This document shows, piece by piece, positions 42,336 to 51,465 of a stretch of 64,000 bases of DNA. The stretch covers positions 20,991-84,990 of the forward strand of contig DAORKJ010000005.1 of NCBI GenBank assembly GCA_035439505.1. Reading direction: 5' to 3'. How positions within the stretch are numbered: the stretch's first letter is position 1; each line of letters begins with the position of its first letter. The DNA is from UBA7236 sp035439505. GTDB taxonomy: Bacteria > Bacteroidota > Bacteroidia > Chitinophagales > BACL12. The translations under genes were made by a program, and so were the position numbers. The notes below the pieces were generated by a model that was given only the letters and a program-made list of their open reading frames with translations, searched no databases and was not told the DNA's origin.

Positions 42336-42420
42336 GAAAAAATTGAACAAAATTGAACAAAATTGAACAAGATTGATCAAAATTGAACAATCTTGTTCAA
42401 TCTTGATCAATTAAAAAATA
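42336..42420 (+). repeat. AATTGAACAA tandem repeat with 14-bp inverted repeat after the S23 gene
   Basis: At least four units of AATTGAACAA or close variants follow the gene. ATTGAACAAGATTG (42362-42375) and its exact reverse complement (42388-42401) form a hairpin with a 12-nt loop. No T run follows, and nuoI starts 26 nt later. Confidence 0.65.
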
Positions 42421-42426
42421 CAAACA

Positions 42427-42975
42427 ATGCAAAGTTTAACTAACAGAAGTAGAGTAGTAACAAACAAGAAGATGACCCTCTCGGAGCGTCTTTACTTGCC
42501 TGCTATTTTGGGTGGATTGCGCATTACGATGTCGCATTTTTTCACTAAAAAAGTTACCGTAAACTACCCTGAAGAAACGCGCGAACACAGCAAAGTGTTT
42601 CGCGGAGTGCACGTGTTGAAACGCGATGAAGAAGGACGTGAAAATTGCACCGCTTGCGGACTTTGTGCTGTTGCCTGCCCTGCAGAAGCAATTACGATAG
42701 TTGCCGATGAACGTCAGAAAGGTGAAGAACATTTATACCGTGAAGAAAAGTATGCTGCAGAATATAATATTAATATGTTGCGTTGCATTTTTTGCGGTTT
42801 ATGCGAAGAAGCTTGTCCAAAAGATGCCATTTATTTAACCGATAGAATTGCACCAAGTAATTATCAGCGTGATCAATTTTTGTTTACTAAAGATATGTTA
42901 GTAGAACCGATTGAAAAAGATAAACGAATTGATATCAGCTCACGACGCAAAGGAATTCGCGAAGGAGCAAATTAA
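42427..42975 (+). CDS. nuoI: NADH dehydrogenase subunit I (two [4Fe-4S])
   Basis: The 182-aa ferredoxin-like subunit carries clusters N6a and N6b between NuoG and NuoB. The two ligand sets are CTACGLCAVACPAEAI (about residues 76-91) and CIFCGLCEEACPKDAI (about 120-135). The N-terminus (LSERLYLPAILGGLRITMSHFF in part) is the amphipathic helix that contacts NuoH. It is normal in length and follows the S23 insertion. Confidence 0.95.
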   Translation: MQSLTNRSRVVTNKKMTLSERLYLPAILGGLRITMSHFFTKKVTVNYPEETREHSKVFRGVHVLKRDEEGRENCTACGLCAVACPAEAITIVADERQKGEEHLYREEKYAAEYNINMLRCIFCGLCEEACPKDAIYLTDRIAPSNYQRDQFLFTKDMLVEPIEKDKRIDISSRRKGIREGAN

Positions 42976-43009
42976 TTAAATAGTAGAACCCAATACAGAA
43001 CCCGATATA

Positions 43010-43513
43010 ATGAGTGAAATATTTTTTTACGCACTTTCAGCAATAGCAATCGCTTGTAGTTTGCTGATGTTGTTTCAGCGCAACGCTATGTATAGTGTGT
43101 TATACCTGCTCGTATGTTTTTTTGCAGTAGCCGGATTATACATCATGCTGAACGCACAATTTCTTGCTGTTGTTCATATTATTGTTTACGCCGGCGCCAT
43201 TATGGTGTTGTTTTTATATGTATTGATGTTTCTCAACCTGAACACACCGGCGGCATTTACGAAAACTAATTTTTTACGAATGGCTGCCATAATGACCGGC
43301 GGTTCTTTGTTTTTATTATTGTTTGCTTCATTTTATAAATCTGAATTGGTTGAAATGCCAATGCCGGTTACCAATACAACAGGTGATGTGCAAACATTAG
43401 GAAAAGTATTATTTAACGAATTTCTTATTCCGTTTGAGCTGACAAGTGTTTTATTCCTGTCGGCAATGGTCGGAGTAATTATTATGAATAAAAAAGATAA
43501 AGCAAATGGATAA
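43010..43513 (+). CDS. nuoJ: NADH dehydrogenase subunit J
   Basis: The 167-aa membrane subunit has five hydrophobic helices. The conserved AQFLAVVHIIVYAGAIMVLFLYVLM stretch (quoted as VHIIVYAGAIMVLFLYV, about residues 55-71) contains the pi-bulge helix typical of NuoJ. The stop overlaps the nuoK start region by 8 nt, which indicates coupling. Confidence 0.94.
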   Translation: MSEIFFYALSAIAIACSLLMLFQRNAMYSVLYLLVCFFAVAGLYIMLNAQFLAVVHIIVYAGAIMVLFLYVLMFLNLNTPAAFTKTNFLRMAAIMTGGSLFLLLFASFYKSELVEMPMPVTNTTGDVQTLGKVLFNEFLIPFELTSVLFLSAMVGVIIMNKKDKANG

Positions 43514-43844
43514 TACAGGCGCTTTGAGCGAACAAATGAGAGCTATCCCGCTCGAAAATTTTATCATGCTTTCGCTGATATTATTCAGCATTGGCGTGAT
43601 GGGAATTTTAATGCGTCGCAATTTAATTGTGGTGTTTTTAAGTATTGAATTAATGTTGAATTCAATTAACCTGATGGCAGCAGCATTCTCTTCGTATCAT
43701 AATGATCCACAAGGGCAGGCTTTTGTGTTTTTTATTATGGTAGTAGCGGCTGCCGAAGTTGCAGTTGGCTTGGCAATGTTGGTGATGATTTACAGAAATA
43801 CGAAATCAATAGATATCAATTCATTAGATAAATTGAAGTGGTAA
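43506..43844 (+). CDS. nuoK: NADH dehydrogenase subunit K
   Basis: The 112-aa subunit has three transmembrane helices. Conserved membrane glutamates for proton transfer are in VFLSIELMLNSINL (about residues 45-58) and AAAEVAVGLAMLVMIYR (about 79-95). The start ATG overlaps the end of nuoJ. The N-terminus is about ten residues longer than in E. coli. Confidence 0.94.
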   Translation: MDNTGALSEQMRAIPLENFIMLSLILFSIGVMGILMRRNLIVVFLSIELMLNSINLMAAAFSSYHNDPQGQAFVFFIMVVAAAEVAVGLAMLVMIYRNTKSIDINSLDKLKW

Positions 43845-43915
43845 TCCAAATAATAAATAATTAATCAAACCATCTGCTTCACAAGCATGATGATAAATGA
43901 TAAAAAGAAATTAAA

Positions 43916-45966
43916 GTGAGTCAAAATACCCTAAATATCATTACCCTGCTTATTCCGGCATTGCCATTGCTTGGGTTTTTTATACATGTCTTTTTCAAGA
44001 ATAAAATTTCTGAAAAACTGGCCGGTATCCATGCTTCTTTGTGGGTGGCACTTTCGTTTGTGCTTTCACTTGTGTTATTTAATCAACTGCAATCGGTTGA
44101 AGTTATTCATGTACAATTATGTAATTGGTTTTCGGTTGGTGGTTTGACAATCCCTTTCGCATTCCAAATCGACCACCTGAGTATCATTATGATGATGGTG
44201 ATTACCGGAGTTGGTAGTTTAATACATATATACTCCATCGGATACATGCATGGTGATGAAGGATTTAATCGTTTCTTTTCATATCTGAATCTTTTCATTT
44301 TCTTTATGCTTACCCTGGTAATGGCAAACAACTATATTCTGATGTTTGTTGGCTGGGAAGGTGTTGGTTTGTGTTCTTATTTATTAATTGGATTCTGGTA
44401 TAAAAATCAGGAATATAATAAAGCAGCAAACAAGGCATTTATTATGAACAGAATTGGCGACTTAGCCATGTTGTTCGGGTTGTTTTTATTATTTCAATAT
44501 GCGGGAACACTTACATTCGATGGCGTAAATGAAAGTGTATCTCGAATTGTTCCGGATGAAAATTTGTTAACCGCAATCACGGTATTATTATTTATTGGTG
44601 CCTGCGGAAAAAGTGCTCAGCTACCACTTTATACCTGGTTGCCAGATGCAATGGCCGGTCCAACACCGGTTTCTGCATTAATCCATGCGGCTACTATGGT
44701 GACTGCCGGTATCTATATGATTGTGCGCAGCAACTTGTTGTTTAGTCTGGCTCCGTTTACTTTAGAAATAATTATGGTGGTAGGAATTGTGACTGCAATT
44801 TTTGCAGGTTCTATCGCCTTAAAACAAAATGATATTAAAAAAGTATTGGCCTACTCAACAGTAAGTCAATTAGGTTTAATGTTTTTTGCAATAGGTGTTG
44901 GTGCATACGAAGCAGCAATGTTCCACTTAATAACCCATGCATTCTTTAAAGCATTATTATTCCTTTCAGCAGGAAGTGTTATTCACGGTTTGGGAGGCGA
45001 ACAAGATATTCGCAAAATGGGGGGCTTGGATAAGCGTATGAAAATTACGCATTGGGTATTCGGCTTTGGTGTGCTGGCAATTATGGCAGTGCCACCTTTT
45101 TCAGGATTCTTTTCAAAAGACAGTATATTAATTGCAGCATATCATATTTCACCTGTGCTATGGGTAATTGGTTTATTTGCAGGATTACTTACAGCATATT
45201 ATATGATGCGCGTTTATGCAGTGGTATTCAGAGGCGATGAACGTATGTCGGCTGAAGTGAGTAAACATATTCATGAATCACCTCGTGTTATTACTACACC
45301 ATTAATTGTGCTGACAGTGCTGGCAATTTTTGGTGGTGTTATTAATATGCCACATTTATTTGGTGGCAATAAAATGATGATGCATTATTTAAGCCCGGTA
45401 GTGCCTATGGATGAAAAACATATGGCGATGAATACGGAAATTATACTCATGTTAATCGCATCTGTTGCCATATTTTTAACCANNNNNNNNNNNNNNNNNN
45501 NNNNNNNNNNNNNNNNNNNNNNNNNNNNNNNNNNNNNNNNNNNNNNNNNNNNNNNNNNNNNNNNNNNNNNNNNNNNNNNNNNATGAATACGGAAATTATA
45601 CTCATGTTAATCGCATCTGTTGCCATATTTTTAACCATCTATTTTGCGCACTTAAAATATAAAATTAAAAAGACAGTACCTGAAGCCGATGCACAAATTA
45701 CCGGTTTTGGAAAAGTATTAAATCACAAATATTATATCGACGAATTATATAACGCGATTGTTGTAAAACCTTTAAACATGTTCGGCAACTTCCTGTATAA
45801 AATTATTGATTTACAGGTTATTGACGGATTGGTTAATGGAACTGCAAGATTCTCGGCATATTGTTCATCACAGTTAAAAAACATACAAACCGGAGCAGTA
45901 AGTTTTTATTTATTTGCAATGGCACTTGGTATGGTTGGAATTTTATTATTAATTATTTTGATGTAA
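43916..45966 (+). CDS. nuoL: NADH dehydrogenase subunit L, split by a false assembly gap
   Basis: The antiporter-like proton-pumping subunit starts at GTG 43916. Motifs are GWEGVGLCSYLLIGFW, LPLYTWLPDAMAGPTPVSALIHAATMV (quoted as WLPDAMAGPTPVSALIHA) and KKVLAYSTVSQLG. A 100-N run at 45483-45582 interrupts it, with the same 55 nt on both sides (45428-45482 and 45583-45637). Removing the N run and one copy (155 nt) leaves 1896 nt, exactly 632 codons, that is 631 aa, the normal NuoL length, in frame through the junction. The segment from 45583 is therefore the NuoL C-terminal lateral-helix part, not a separate gene. Confidence 0.95.
45483..45582. other. Assembly gap of 100 N with duplicated 55-nt flanks (in nuoL)
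   Basis: The 55 nt before the gap (45428-45482) are repeated exactly after it (45583-45637). This indicates two contigs overlapping by one k-mer that were joined with a standard-length N run. Confidence 0.95.
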
Positions 45967-45969
45967 TTC

Positions 45970-47433
45970 ATGTTCACATTACTACTCATATTATTACCCA
46001 TTGTTGCAGGATTAGCGATGCTGATGTTACCGCAGCAACAAGCGAAACAAATTGCACTGATTGCTGCATTGGCAACACTTGGTGTTACCGTAGCCACTTA
46101 TTTCCAGTTTGACCCAAAAGCAGGGACTCAATTTGTTACTGATGTACCTTGGATAAACATGTTAGGTGTGCGTTTCCACATCGGTATCGATGGTATCAGT
46201 ATGGTGATGTTGATTTTGTCTAATATCCTCGCTCCACTTATTATTTTATCTTCATTTAAAGATAATTACAATAATGCACGATTATTTTACGGTTTAATGT
46301 TAGTCATGCAAGGCGCCATGAACGGGGTGTTTGTTTCAATGGATATGTTCCTGTATTATATTTTCTGGGAACTTGCATTAATTCCTGCTTATTTTCTGGT
46401 TTTATGGTGGGGAAAAGGAGAAACTTCAAAAATTACGTTTAAGTTTTTTATTTACACCTTATTCGGAAGTTTATTTATGCTCGTTGCCATTATCTGGTTG
46501 AGCTTACAAGGTGCAACTAATTCAACTGATATCAGCAGTGTGTATGCTTTACAAATTCCTGCTGAAACGCAATTATATATTTTCCTTGCATTTATGTTGG
46601 CTTATGCCATCAAGATACCGGTGTTTCCATTTCATACCTGGCAACCTGATACCTATACATTTTCGCCATCACCGGCAACCATGTTGTTATCAGGTGTTAT
46701 GTTAAAAATGGGTTTATATTCAGTAATTCGCTGGATATTACCTGTGGTTCCCGATGCAGTTAATGAATACGGTAAAATAATAATGGTGCTTGCGGCAGTT
46801 GGTGTATTTTATGCCTCAGCAATTGCCTGGGTGCAAAAAGATTTAAAACGATTATTTGCTTATTCATCAATTGCACACGTAGGTTTAATTACTGCCGGTA
46901 TTTTAACAGTGAGTGAAATGGGCTTACAAGGAAGTATGGTGCAAATGATGGCACATGGTATTAATGTGGTAGGTTTGTTTTATGTATGCCAGATTTTATA
47001 TCGCAAATTTAATTCGCACGATATAAATGCCTTTGGAGGATTGCGTTTAAATGCTCCTTTATTTGCAGGATTATATTTAGTAATTATGCTGGCTTCTGTC
47101 GCACTGCCATTAACCAATGCGTTTCCGGGTGAATTTATGTTGCTTAATTCAGTTTATGCCGTAAATCCATGGATATGTCTATTTGCAGGTAGCGGGGTTA
47201 TTTTAGGTGCGGTTTATATGTTTACTAGTTACCAAAAAGTAATGTTGGGCGAACTTAACAATAAAACAAATTCATTTACCGAAATAGATAGTTTAGACAA
47301 GTGGGTGTTAATTCCGATTGTAATTTTAATTTTTGTTTTCGGATTGTATCCATCGTTTATTACCAATATTTCGGAAGATGCGGTAAAAGGAATTATTCAA
47401 ATTTATCAGACCAAAATTGGTGTTTCAATATAA
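45970..47433 (+). CDS. nuoM: NADH dehydrogenase subunit M
   Basis: The 487-aa antiporter-like subunit has about 14 transmembrane helices. Motifs are FYIFWELALIPAYFLVLWWG (quoted as FWELALIPAYFLVLWWG, with the conserved Glu at about residue 135), FPFHTWQPDTYTFSPSPATM (about 218-237) and KRLFAYSSIAHVGLI. It starts 3 nt after the nuoL stop. It is complete and typical for the family. Confidence 0.95.
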   Translation: MFTLLLILLPIVAGLAMLMLPQQQAKQIALIAALATLGVTVATYFQFDPKAGTQFVTDVPWINMLGVRFHIGIDGISMVMLILSNILAPLIILSSFKDNYNNARLFYGLMLVMQGAMNGVFVSMDMFLYYIFWELALIPAYFLVLWWGKGETSKITFKFFIYTLFGSLFMLVAIIWLSLQGATNSTDISSVYALQIPAETQLYIFLAFMLAYAIKIPVFPFHTWQPDTYTFSPSPATMLLSGVMLKMGLYSVIRWILPVVPDAVNEYGKIIMVLAAVGVFYASAIAWVQKDLKRLFAYSSIAHVGLITAGILTVSEMGLQGSMVQMMAHGINVVGLFYVCQILYRKFNSHDINAFGGLRLNAPLFAGLYLVIMLASVALPLTNAFPGEFMLLNSVYAVNPWICLFAGSGVILGAVYMFTSYQKVMLGELNNKTNSFTEIDSLDKWVLIPIVILIFVFGLYPSFITNISEDAVKGIIQIYQTKIGVSI

Positions 47434-47439
47434 TTATCA

Positions 47440-48825
47440 ATGACTTCAGTAATCGTTTTAGCAGCAGCGGGTATCGCTTCCATGTTTGTGGGTGTGTTTA
47501 ATATTAAACGCCTCGCATTACCTCTGGTATTGTTGGCTTGTTTGGCAGCATTAGGTATTATCATGTTTCACTATAATGGTGGATATGAAAGCCTGATGAA
47601 CAATATGCTCGCTTTCGATGCATTTTCATACGGATTTAGTGTGATTATGATTTTAATCACAATGGGTATTTTGGTAATCAGCAATTTTTATTATCGCAAT
47701 AATGTTGAACATCTCAGTGATATTTATGCTTTATTCATATTCTCTTTAATAGGCGGCATCTTATTGTGTTCTTACAATAGTTTGGTAATGTTGTTTTTGG
47801 GGATTGAAATATTGAGTATTCCATTATACATATTAGCTGCCAGCAACCGTAAAAATTTATTCAGCAACGAAGCAGGATTAAAATATTTCCTGATGGGTTC
47901 ATTTGCAAGTTGCTTTTTGTTGTTAGGGATAACATTTATTTACGGCACTGCTAATTCGTTCGATATGCATGTAATTGCACAATATGTAAATGCGCATCCG
48001 GGCGACTTATCACCATTATTTATTACCGGAGCAGTATTGATACTCGGTTCATTTATTTTTAAAGTATCGGCTGTGCCATTTCATTTTTGGGCACCGGATG
48101 TGTACCAAGGTTCACCTACTGTAATTACTGCCTTTATGGCGACTGTAGTAAAAACTGCTGCGTTTGGTGGATTAATTCGATTTATTGGCGGAACAATTTT
48201 CCCTGAAACTGCCATTTGGAGCGATGTATTAAATGTAATTGCCATCTTAACACTTATAGTAGGCAACATCCTGGCATTATATCAAACCAATTTAAAACGA
48301 TTACTCGCGTATTCAGGTATTGCGAATGCAGGTTATATTTTAGTGGCAGTAGCTACTTTGCGTGAAGAAACTTACGGTTATGTTTTATATTATCTCACCG
48401 CTTATGGCGTTGGTAGTATGATTGCATTTACCGTTTATTTCATCATTAAAGACCAAACCGGAATCGATAGTATATCCGGATTAAAAGGATTGTTTTCAAA
48501 AAATAAATTTTTAGCTGCAGTATTGGCATTTACCATGTTGTCGCTTGCAGGTATTCCGCCTTTAGCAGGATTTTTTGGTAAATACGCCATTTTTGTAAAT
48601 GCCATTAATGCTAATGCAATATGGTTGGTAATTATTGCCATTTTAACTTCACTAATTGGCGTGTATTATTATCTGCGCGTTATGACTACTGCGATGAGTG
48701 CCGGTGATGACATTCCTAAATTGGATATTCATTTAAGTTATAAAATCGTATTGACCTTGGGCGTAATTATTCTGCTCACCTTAGGTGTAGTTCCCGATTT
48801 ATTTAATAACTTAATTAGCAAATAA
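47440..48825 (+). CDS. nuoN: NADH dehydrogenase subunit N
   Basis: The 461-aa antiporter-like subunit is the last gene of the nuo operon, 6 nt after nuoM. Motifs are LGIEILSIPLYILAA (about 116-130, with the conserved Glu), VPFHFWAPDVYQGSPTVITAF (quoted as PFHFWAPDVYQGSP, about 211) and KRLLAYSGIANAGYIL. It is complete, with about 14 transmembrane helices. Confidence 0.95.
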   Translation: MTSVIVLAAAGIASMFVGVFNIKRLALPLVLLACLAALGIIMFHYNGGYESLMNNMLAFDAFSYGFSVIMILITMGILVISNFYYRNNVEHLSDIYALFIFSLIGGILLCSYNSLVMLFLGIEILSIPLYILAASNRKNLFSNEAGLKYFLMGSFASCFLLLGITFIYGTANSFDMHVIAQYVNAHPGDLSPLFITGAVLILGSFIFKVSAVPFHFWAPDVYQGSPTVITAFMATVVKTAAFGGLIRFIGGTIFPETAIWSDVLNVIAILTLIVGNILALYQTNLKRLLAYSGIANAGYILVAVATLREETYGYVLYYLTAYGVGSMIAFTVYFIIKDQTGIDSISGLKGLFSKNKFLAAVLAFTMLSLAGIPPLAGFFGKYAIFVNAINANAIWLVIIAILTSLIGVYYYLRVMTTAMSAGDDIPKLDIHLSYKIVLTLGVIILLTLGVVPDLFNNLISK

Positions 48826-48833
48826 TTTAGTTA

Positions 48834-48852
48834 GGTAATTTGCTTAATTACC
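48834..48852 (+). terminator. Possible hairpin at the end of the nuo operon
   Basis: GGTAATT-TGCTT-AATTACC forms a 7-bp stem 9 nt after the nuoN stop. No strong T run follows, so termination here is only possible. Confidence 0.35.
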
Positions 48853-48979
48853 GTTTGTTACGTTGCTTTCTATTAGGAAAGGTGACATCCCTTTTACGTT
48901 CTTCCGAAGTTGCCTAATATGTTAAAATCACTTAATTATTGGAAAAAATACCATGTCTTTAATGTTGAATTGACAAATA

Positions 48980-48995
48980 ACCTTAAATTTAAGGT
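48980..48995 (+). promoter_or_regulatory. Perfect 16-nt palindrome upstream of the head-GIN gene
   Basis: ACCTTAAATTTAAGGT is its own reverse complement and ends 15 nt before the ATG at 49011. It could be a repressor site. It contains TAAATTTA, one mismatch from TAnnTTTG. Confidence 0.45.
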
Positions 48996-49010
48996 CATAA
49001 AATCAACAAT

Positions 49011-49724
49011 ATGAAAAAACTACTTCCTACAAGTTTAGTTGTTTTACTAATAACAACCCTTGCCTTTGCCTGTCAATCATTTAGCAGCAAAAGTGTAACC
49101 CCTGACACCAAAGAATTAAACATTCAGCCATTTACTGAATTATCTGTTGCAGGTTCTTTTGAAGTGTTATTCACCCAGGAAGCTAACACAACAGCTCGTG
49201 CTGAAGGAAGCGCTGAAGATTTGGAAAAAATTGAGATTGAAACAAATGGTGACAAGCTTATCCTCAAGCAAAAGAAAAATTCGAATATAAAAAATGTTGT
49301 TATCTATATATCTACACCAAACATTAATGAAGTTGGTATAGCAGGAAGTGGAACATTTAAATCAACCAATACCATTACTTCAACAAAAACATTACATTTT
49401 GGAATTGCAGGTTCAGGAACTATAACTGCTGCTATTGATGCAAAAGATGTTAAATCTGAAATTGCAGGCAGCGGTGATATTCATTTATCCGGAAAATCTT
49501 CCAATTCAAAAATAGAAATTGCAGGTTCAGGTAACTATAAAGCCAACGATTTAAGCACCGGTAATACCGAAGTAGAAATTGCAGGAAGTGGAAATGCTTA
49601 TGTAAATGCAACCGGTAAATTATCTGCTGAAATTGCAGGAAGTGGTTCTATTTATTATAAAGGTCAGCCAAGCGATATTGATAAATCTGTAGCAGGTTCC
49701 GGAAAAATTAAACCAATGGATTAA
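49011..49724 (+). CDS. Head-GIN-domain (DUF2807) lipoprotein
   Basis: The protein has 237 aa. The N-terminus ends in AFAC, a lipobox after a hydrophobic signal (about 1-21). The rest is a right-handed beta-helix-like domain with regular IAGSG turns (VGIAGSGTFKS, FGIAGSGTITA, EIAGSGDIHLS, EIAGSGNYKA, EIAGSGNAYV, EIAGSGSIYY), typical of DUF2807, the putative autotransporter-adhesin head GIN domain. It is probably envelope-anchored. The function is not known for the family. It is a single-gene unit ended by a bidirectional terminator. Confidence 0.88.
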   Translation: MKKLLPTSLVVLLITTLAFACQSFSSKSVTPDTKELNIQPFTELSVAGSFEVLFTQEANTTARAEGSAEDLEKIEIETNGDKLILKQKKNSNIKNVVIYISTPNINEVGIAGSGTFKSTNTITSTKTLHFGIAGSGTITAAIDAKDVKSEIAGSGDIHLSGKSSNSKIEIAGSGNYKANDLSTGNTEVEIAGSGNAYVNATGKLSAEIAGSGSIYYKGQPSDIDKSVAGSGKIKPMD

Positions 49725-49745
49725 TTATTCCGAAAAAAAGCAATA

Positions 49746-49783
49746 AAAAAGCCGCATGCTGATTATTCAACATGCGGCTTTTT
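49746..49783. terminator. Bidirectional terminator
   Basis: AAAAAGCCGCATG (49746-49758) and CATGCGGCTTTTT (49771-49783) form a perfect 13-bp stem with A and T runs at the ends. It serves the head-GIN gene on the plus strand and the acyl-CoA dehydrogenase operon on the minus strand. Confidence 0.92.
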
Positions 49784-49797
49784 GTATCTCGTAGTAT

Positions 49798-50937
49798 TTA
49801 TCTTAAAATACTTCTGCCAATTACAATTCTTTGCACTTCGCTTGTTCCCTCATAAATTTGAGTGATTTTCGCATCGCGCATTAACCGTTCAACATGGTAT
49901 TCTTTTACGAAGCCATATCCACCGTGAATTTGTACAGCTTCAACAGTAGTTTTCATCGCTACTTCGCTAGCAAATACTTTAGCCATACTGGATGCTAAAT
50001 CATAATTGCCGTGGTCGTCTTTTATTTGGGCAGCTTTATAAATTAATAAACGAGCAGCTTCAATTTCTGTGGCCATGTCGGCAAGTTTAAATTGAATAGC
50101 CTGGTGTTGAGAAATTTCTTTGCCAAATGCTTTACGTGTTTTAGCATAATCTAACGCTAATTCATATGCACCTGCAGCAATACCTAATGCTTGTGAAGCA
50201 ATACCAATTCTACCACCACTTAAAGTTTTCATCGCAAAAGTAAATCCGAAACCATCTTCACCAATTCGATTTTCTTTAGGCACTTTTACATCGTTAAATA
50301 ATAAGGTATGTGTATCGCTTGCTCTGATGCCTAATTTATCTTCTTTAGCACCAACAATAAAGCCCGGCATATCTTTTTCAACAATTAAGCAGTTAATGCC
50401 TTTATGTCCTTTAGCCACATCGGTTTGTGCCATCACTAAATAAATACTGGCAGTACCACCATTGGTAATCCAGTTTTTAGTGCCGTTTAATAAATAATAA
50501 TCACCTTTATCTTCAGCTGTTGTGCGTTGTGATGTTGCATCACTCCCTGCTTCCGGTTCGCTCAAACAAAAGGCACCAATTTTTCTTCCTGTTGCTAAAT
50601 CCGGTAAATATTTTCTTTTTTGTTCTTCCGTACCAAATTGCTCAAGACCCCAACATACTAATGAATTATTTACACTCATAATCACAGAACATGAGCTGTC
50701 TACTTTCGAAATTTCTTCCATCGCTAAAACATAACTCATCGTATCCATTCCACCACCACCGTATTCCGGTGATACCATCATTCCTAAAAAGCCAAGCTCA
50801 CCCATTTGTTTAACTTCCTCATACGGATAACGCATTTCGCGGTCGCGATCAATTACGCCCGGTTTTAAAACATTCTGCGCAAAATCTCTTGCCGCCTGTT
50901 TAATCATGAGTTGTTCTTCTGTTAATTCGAAATACAT
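49798..50937 (-). CDS. Acyl-CoA dehydrogenase
   Basis: The protein has 379 aa from ATG 50937 (MYFELTEEQLMIKQ). A TTG three codons upstream is also in frame. This FAD enzyme introduces the trans-2 double bond in beta-oxidation, or acts on branched or short acyl-CoA. FAD and substrate motifs are GAFCLSEPEAGSDATS (about 120-135) and YLLNGTKNWITNGG (about 150). The catalytic Glu lies in IYEGTSEVQRIVIGR close to the C-terminus, in the position of short/medium-chain enzymes. It is the last gene of the panD-initiated minus-strand operon and is closed by the terminator 14 nt downstream. Confidence 0.93.
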   Translation of the reverse strand: MYFELTEEQLMIKQAARDFAQNVLKPGVIDRDREMRYPYEEVKQMGELGFLGMMVSPEYGGGGMDTMSYVLAMEEISKVDSSCSVIMSVNNSLVCWGLEQFGTEEQKRKYLPDLATGRKIGAFCLSEPEAGSDATSQRTTAEDKGDYYLLNGTKNWITNGGTASIYLVMAQTDVAKGHKGINCLIVEKDMPGFIVGAKEDKLGIRASDTHTLLFNDVKVPKENRIGEDGFGFTFAMKTLSGGRIGIASQALGIAAGAYELALDYAKTRKAFGKEISQHQAIQFKLADMATEIEAARLLIYKAAQIKDDHGNYDLASSMAKVFASEVAMKTTVEAVQIHGGYGFVKEYHVERLMRDAKITQIYEGTSEVQRIVIGRSILR

Positions 50938-50973
50938 AAAATTCAATTGTGGTTTAAAAATAATGGTCTGTAT

Positions 50974-51465
50974 TTATTTCCTCTCGAGTATTGCTGTTGT
51001 TGAATAATTATTTAAATAGGGAACAATAACAACTGAACCCCCGTTTGCTTGCATAATATCTGCGCCAACAATTTCATTGGCTTTGTAATCACCACCCTTT
51101 ACTAAAAAATCGGGTTGGATATTTTTGATTAAATCATAAGGTGTATCGGTATCAAATAACACAATGCCATCTACACAAACTAAATTAGCTAAAACCAATG
51201 CGCGATCGTTTTCATTATTTACCGGTCGTGATTCACCTTTTAATTTTTTAACCGAAGCATCCGTATTTAATCCGACAATTACGGCTACGTTATAACCTAA
51301 ATCGGCACAGCTGTTTAATACATGCAAGTGACCTTTATGTAAGATGTCAAAACAGCCATTGGTGAACACAATTTTTCTGCCTTGAAAACGCCAGACTGCA
51401 ATTTTTTGCAACATGGTTTTTTCATCATAAATTTTTCCGGGAATATGTTCAGACCGTTTCATCAA
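50974..51465 (-). CDS. hldE: D-glycero-beta-D-manno-heptose 1-phosphate adenylyltransferase
   Basis: The 163-aa nucleotidyltransferase corresponds to the C-terminal half of E. coli HldE (also called RfaE2). It makes ADP-heptose for lipopolysaccharide from heptose 1-phosphate and ATP. VFTNGCFDILHKGHLHVL (about 33-50) has the HxGH motif, and RALVLANLVCVDGIVLFD and DFLVKGGDY follow. The kinase domain is absent, so it must be encoded elsewhere. A few relatives are named as glycerol-3-phosphate cytidylyltransferases, but the motifs here fit the heptose enzyme better. It overlaps the flippase-like gene by 17 nt. Confidence 0.85.
   Translation of the reverse strand: MMKRSEHIPGKIYDEKTMLQKIAVWRFQGRKIVFTNGCFDILHKGHLHVLNSCADLGYNVAVIVGLNTDASVKKLKGESRPVNNENDRALVLANLVCVDGIVLFDTDTPYDLIKNIQPDFLVKGGDYKANEIVGADIMQANGGSVVIVPYLNNYSTTAILERK

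Noticed and set aside
45583..45966. Separate 127-aa membrane protein after the N run
   Set aside because: Its first 55 nt repeat the end of the preceding contig, and joined in frame it is the NuoL C-terminus.
34731..48825. Photosynthetic or F420-type complex (ndh/fpo) instead of nuo
   Set aside because: NuoE, NuoF and NuoG with NADH, FMN and Fe-S motifs are all present, so this is a standard NADH-oxidising complex I.
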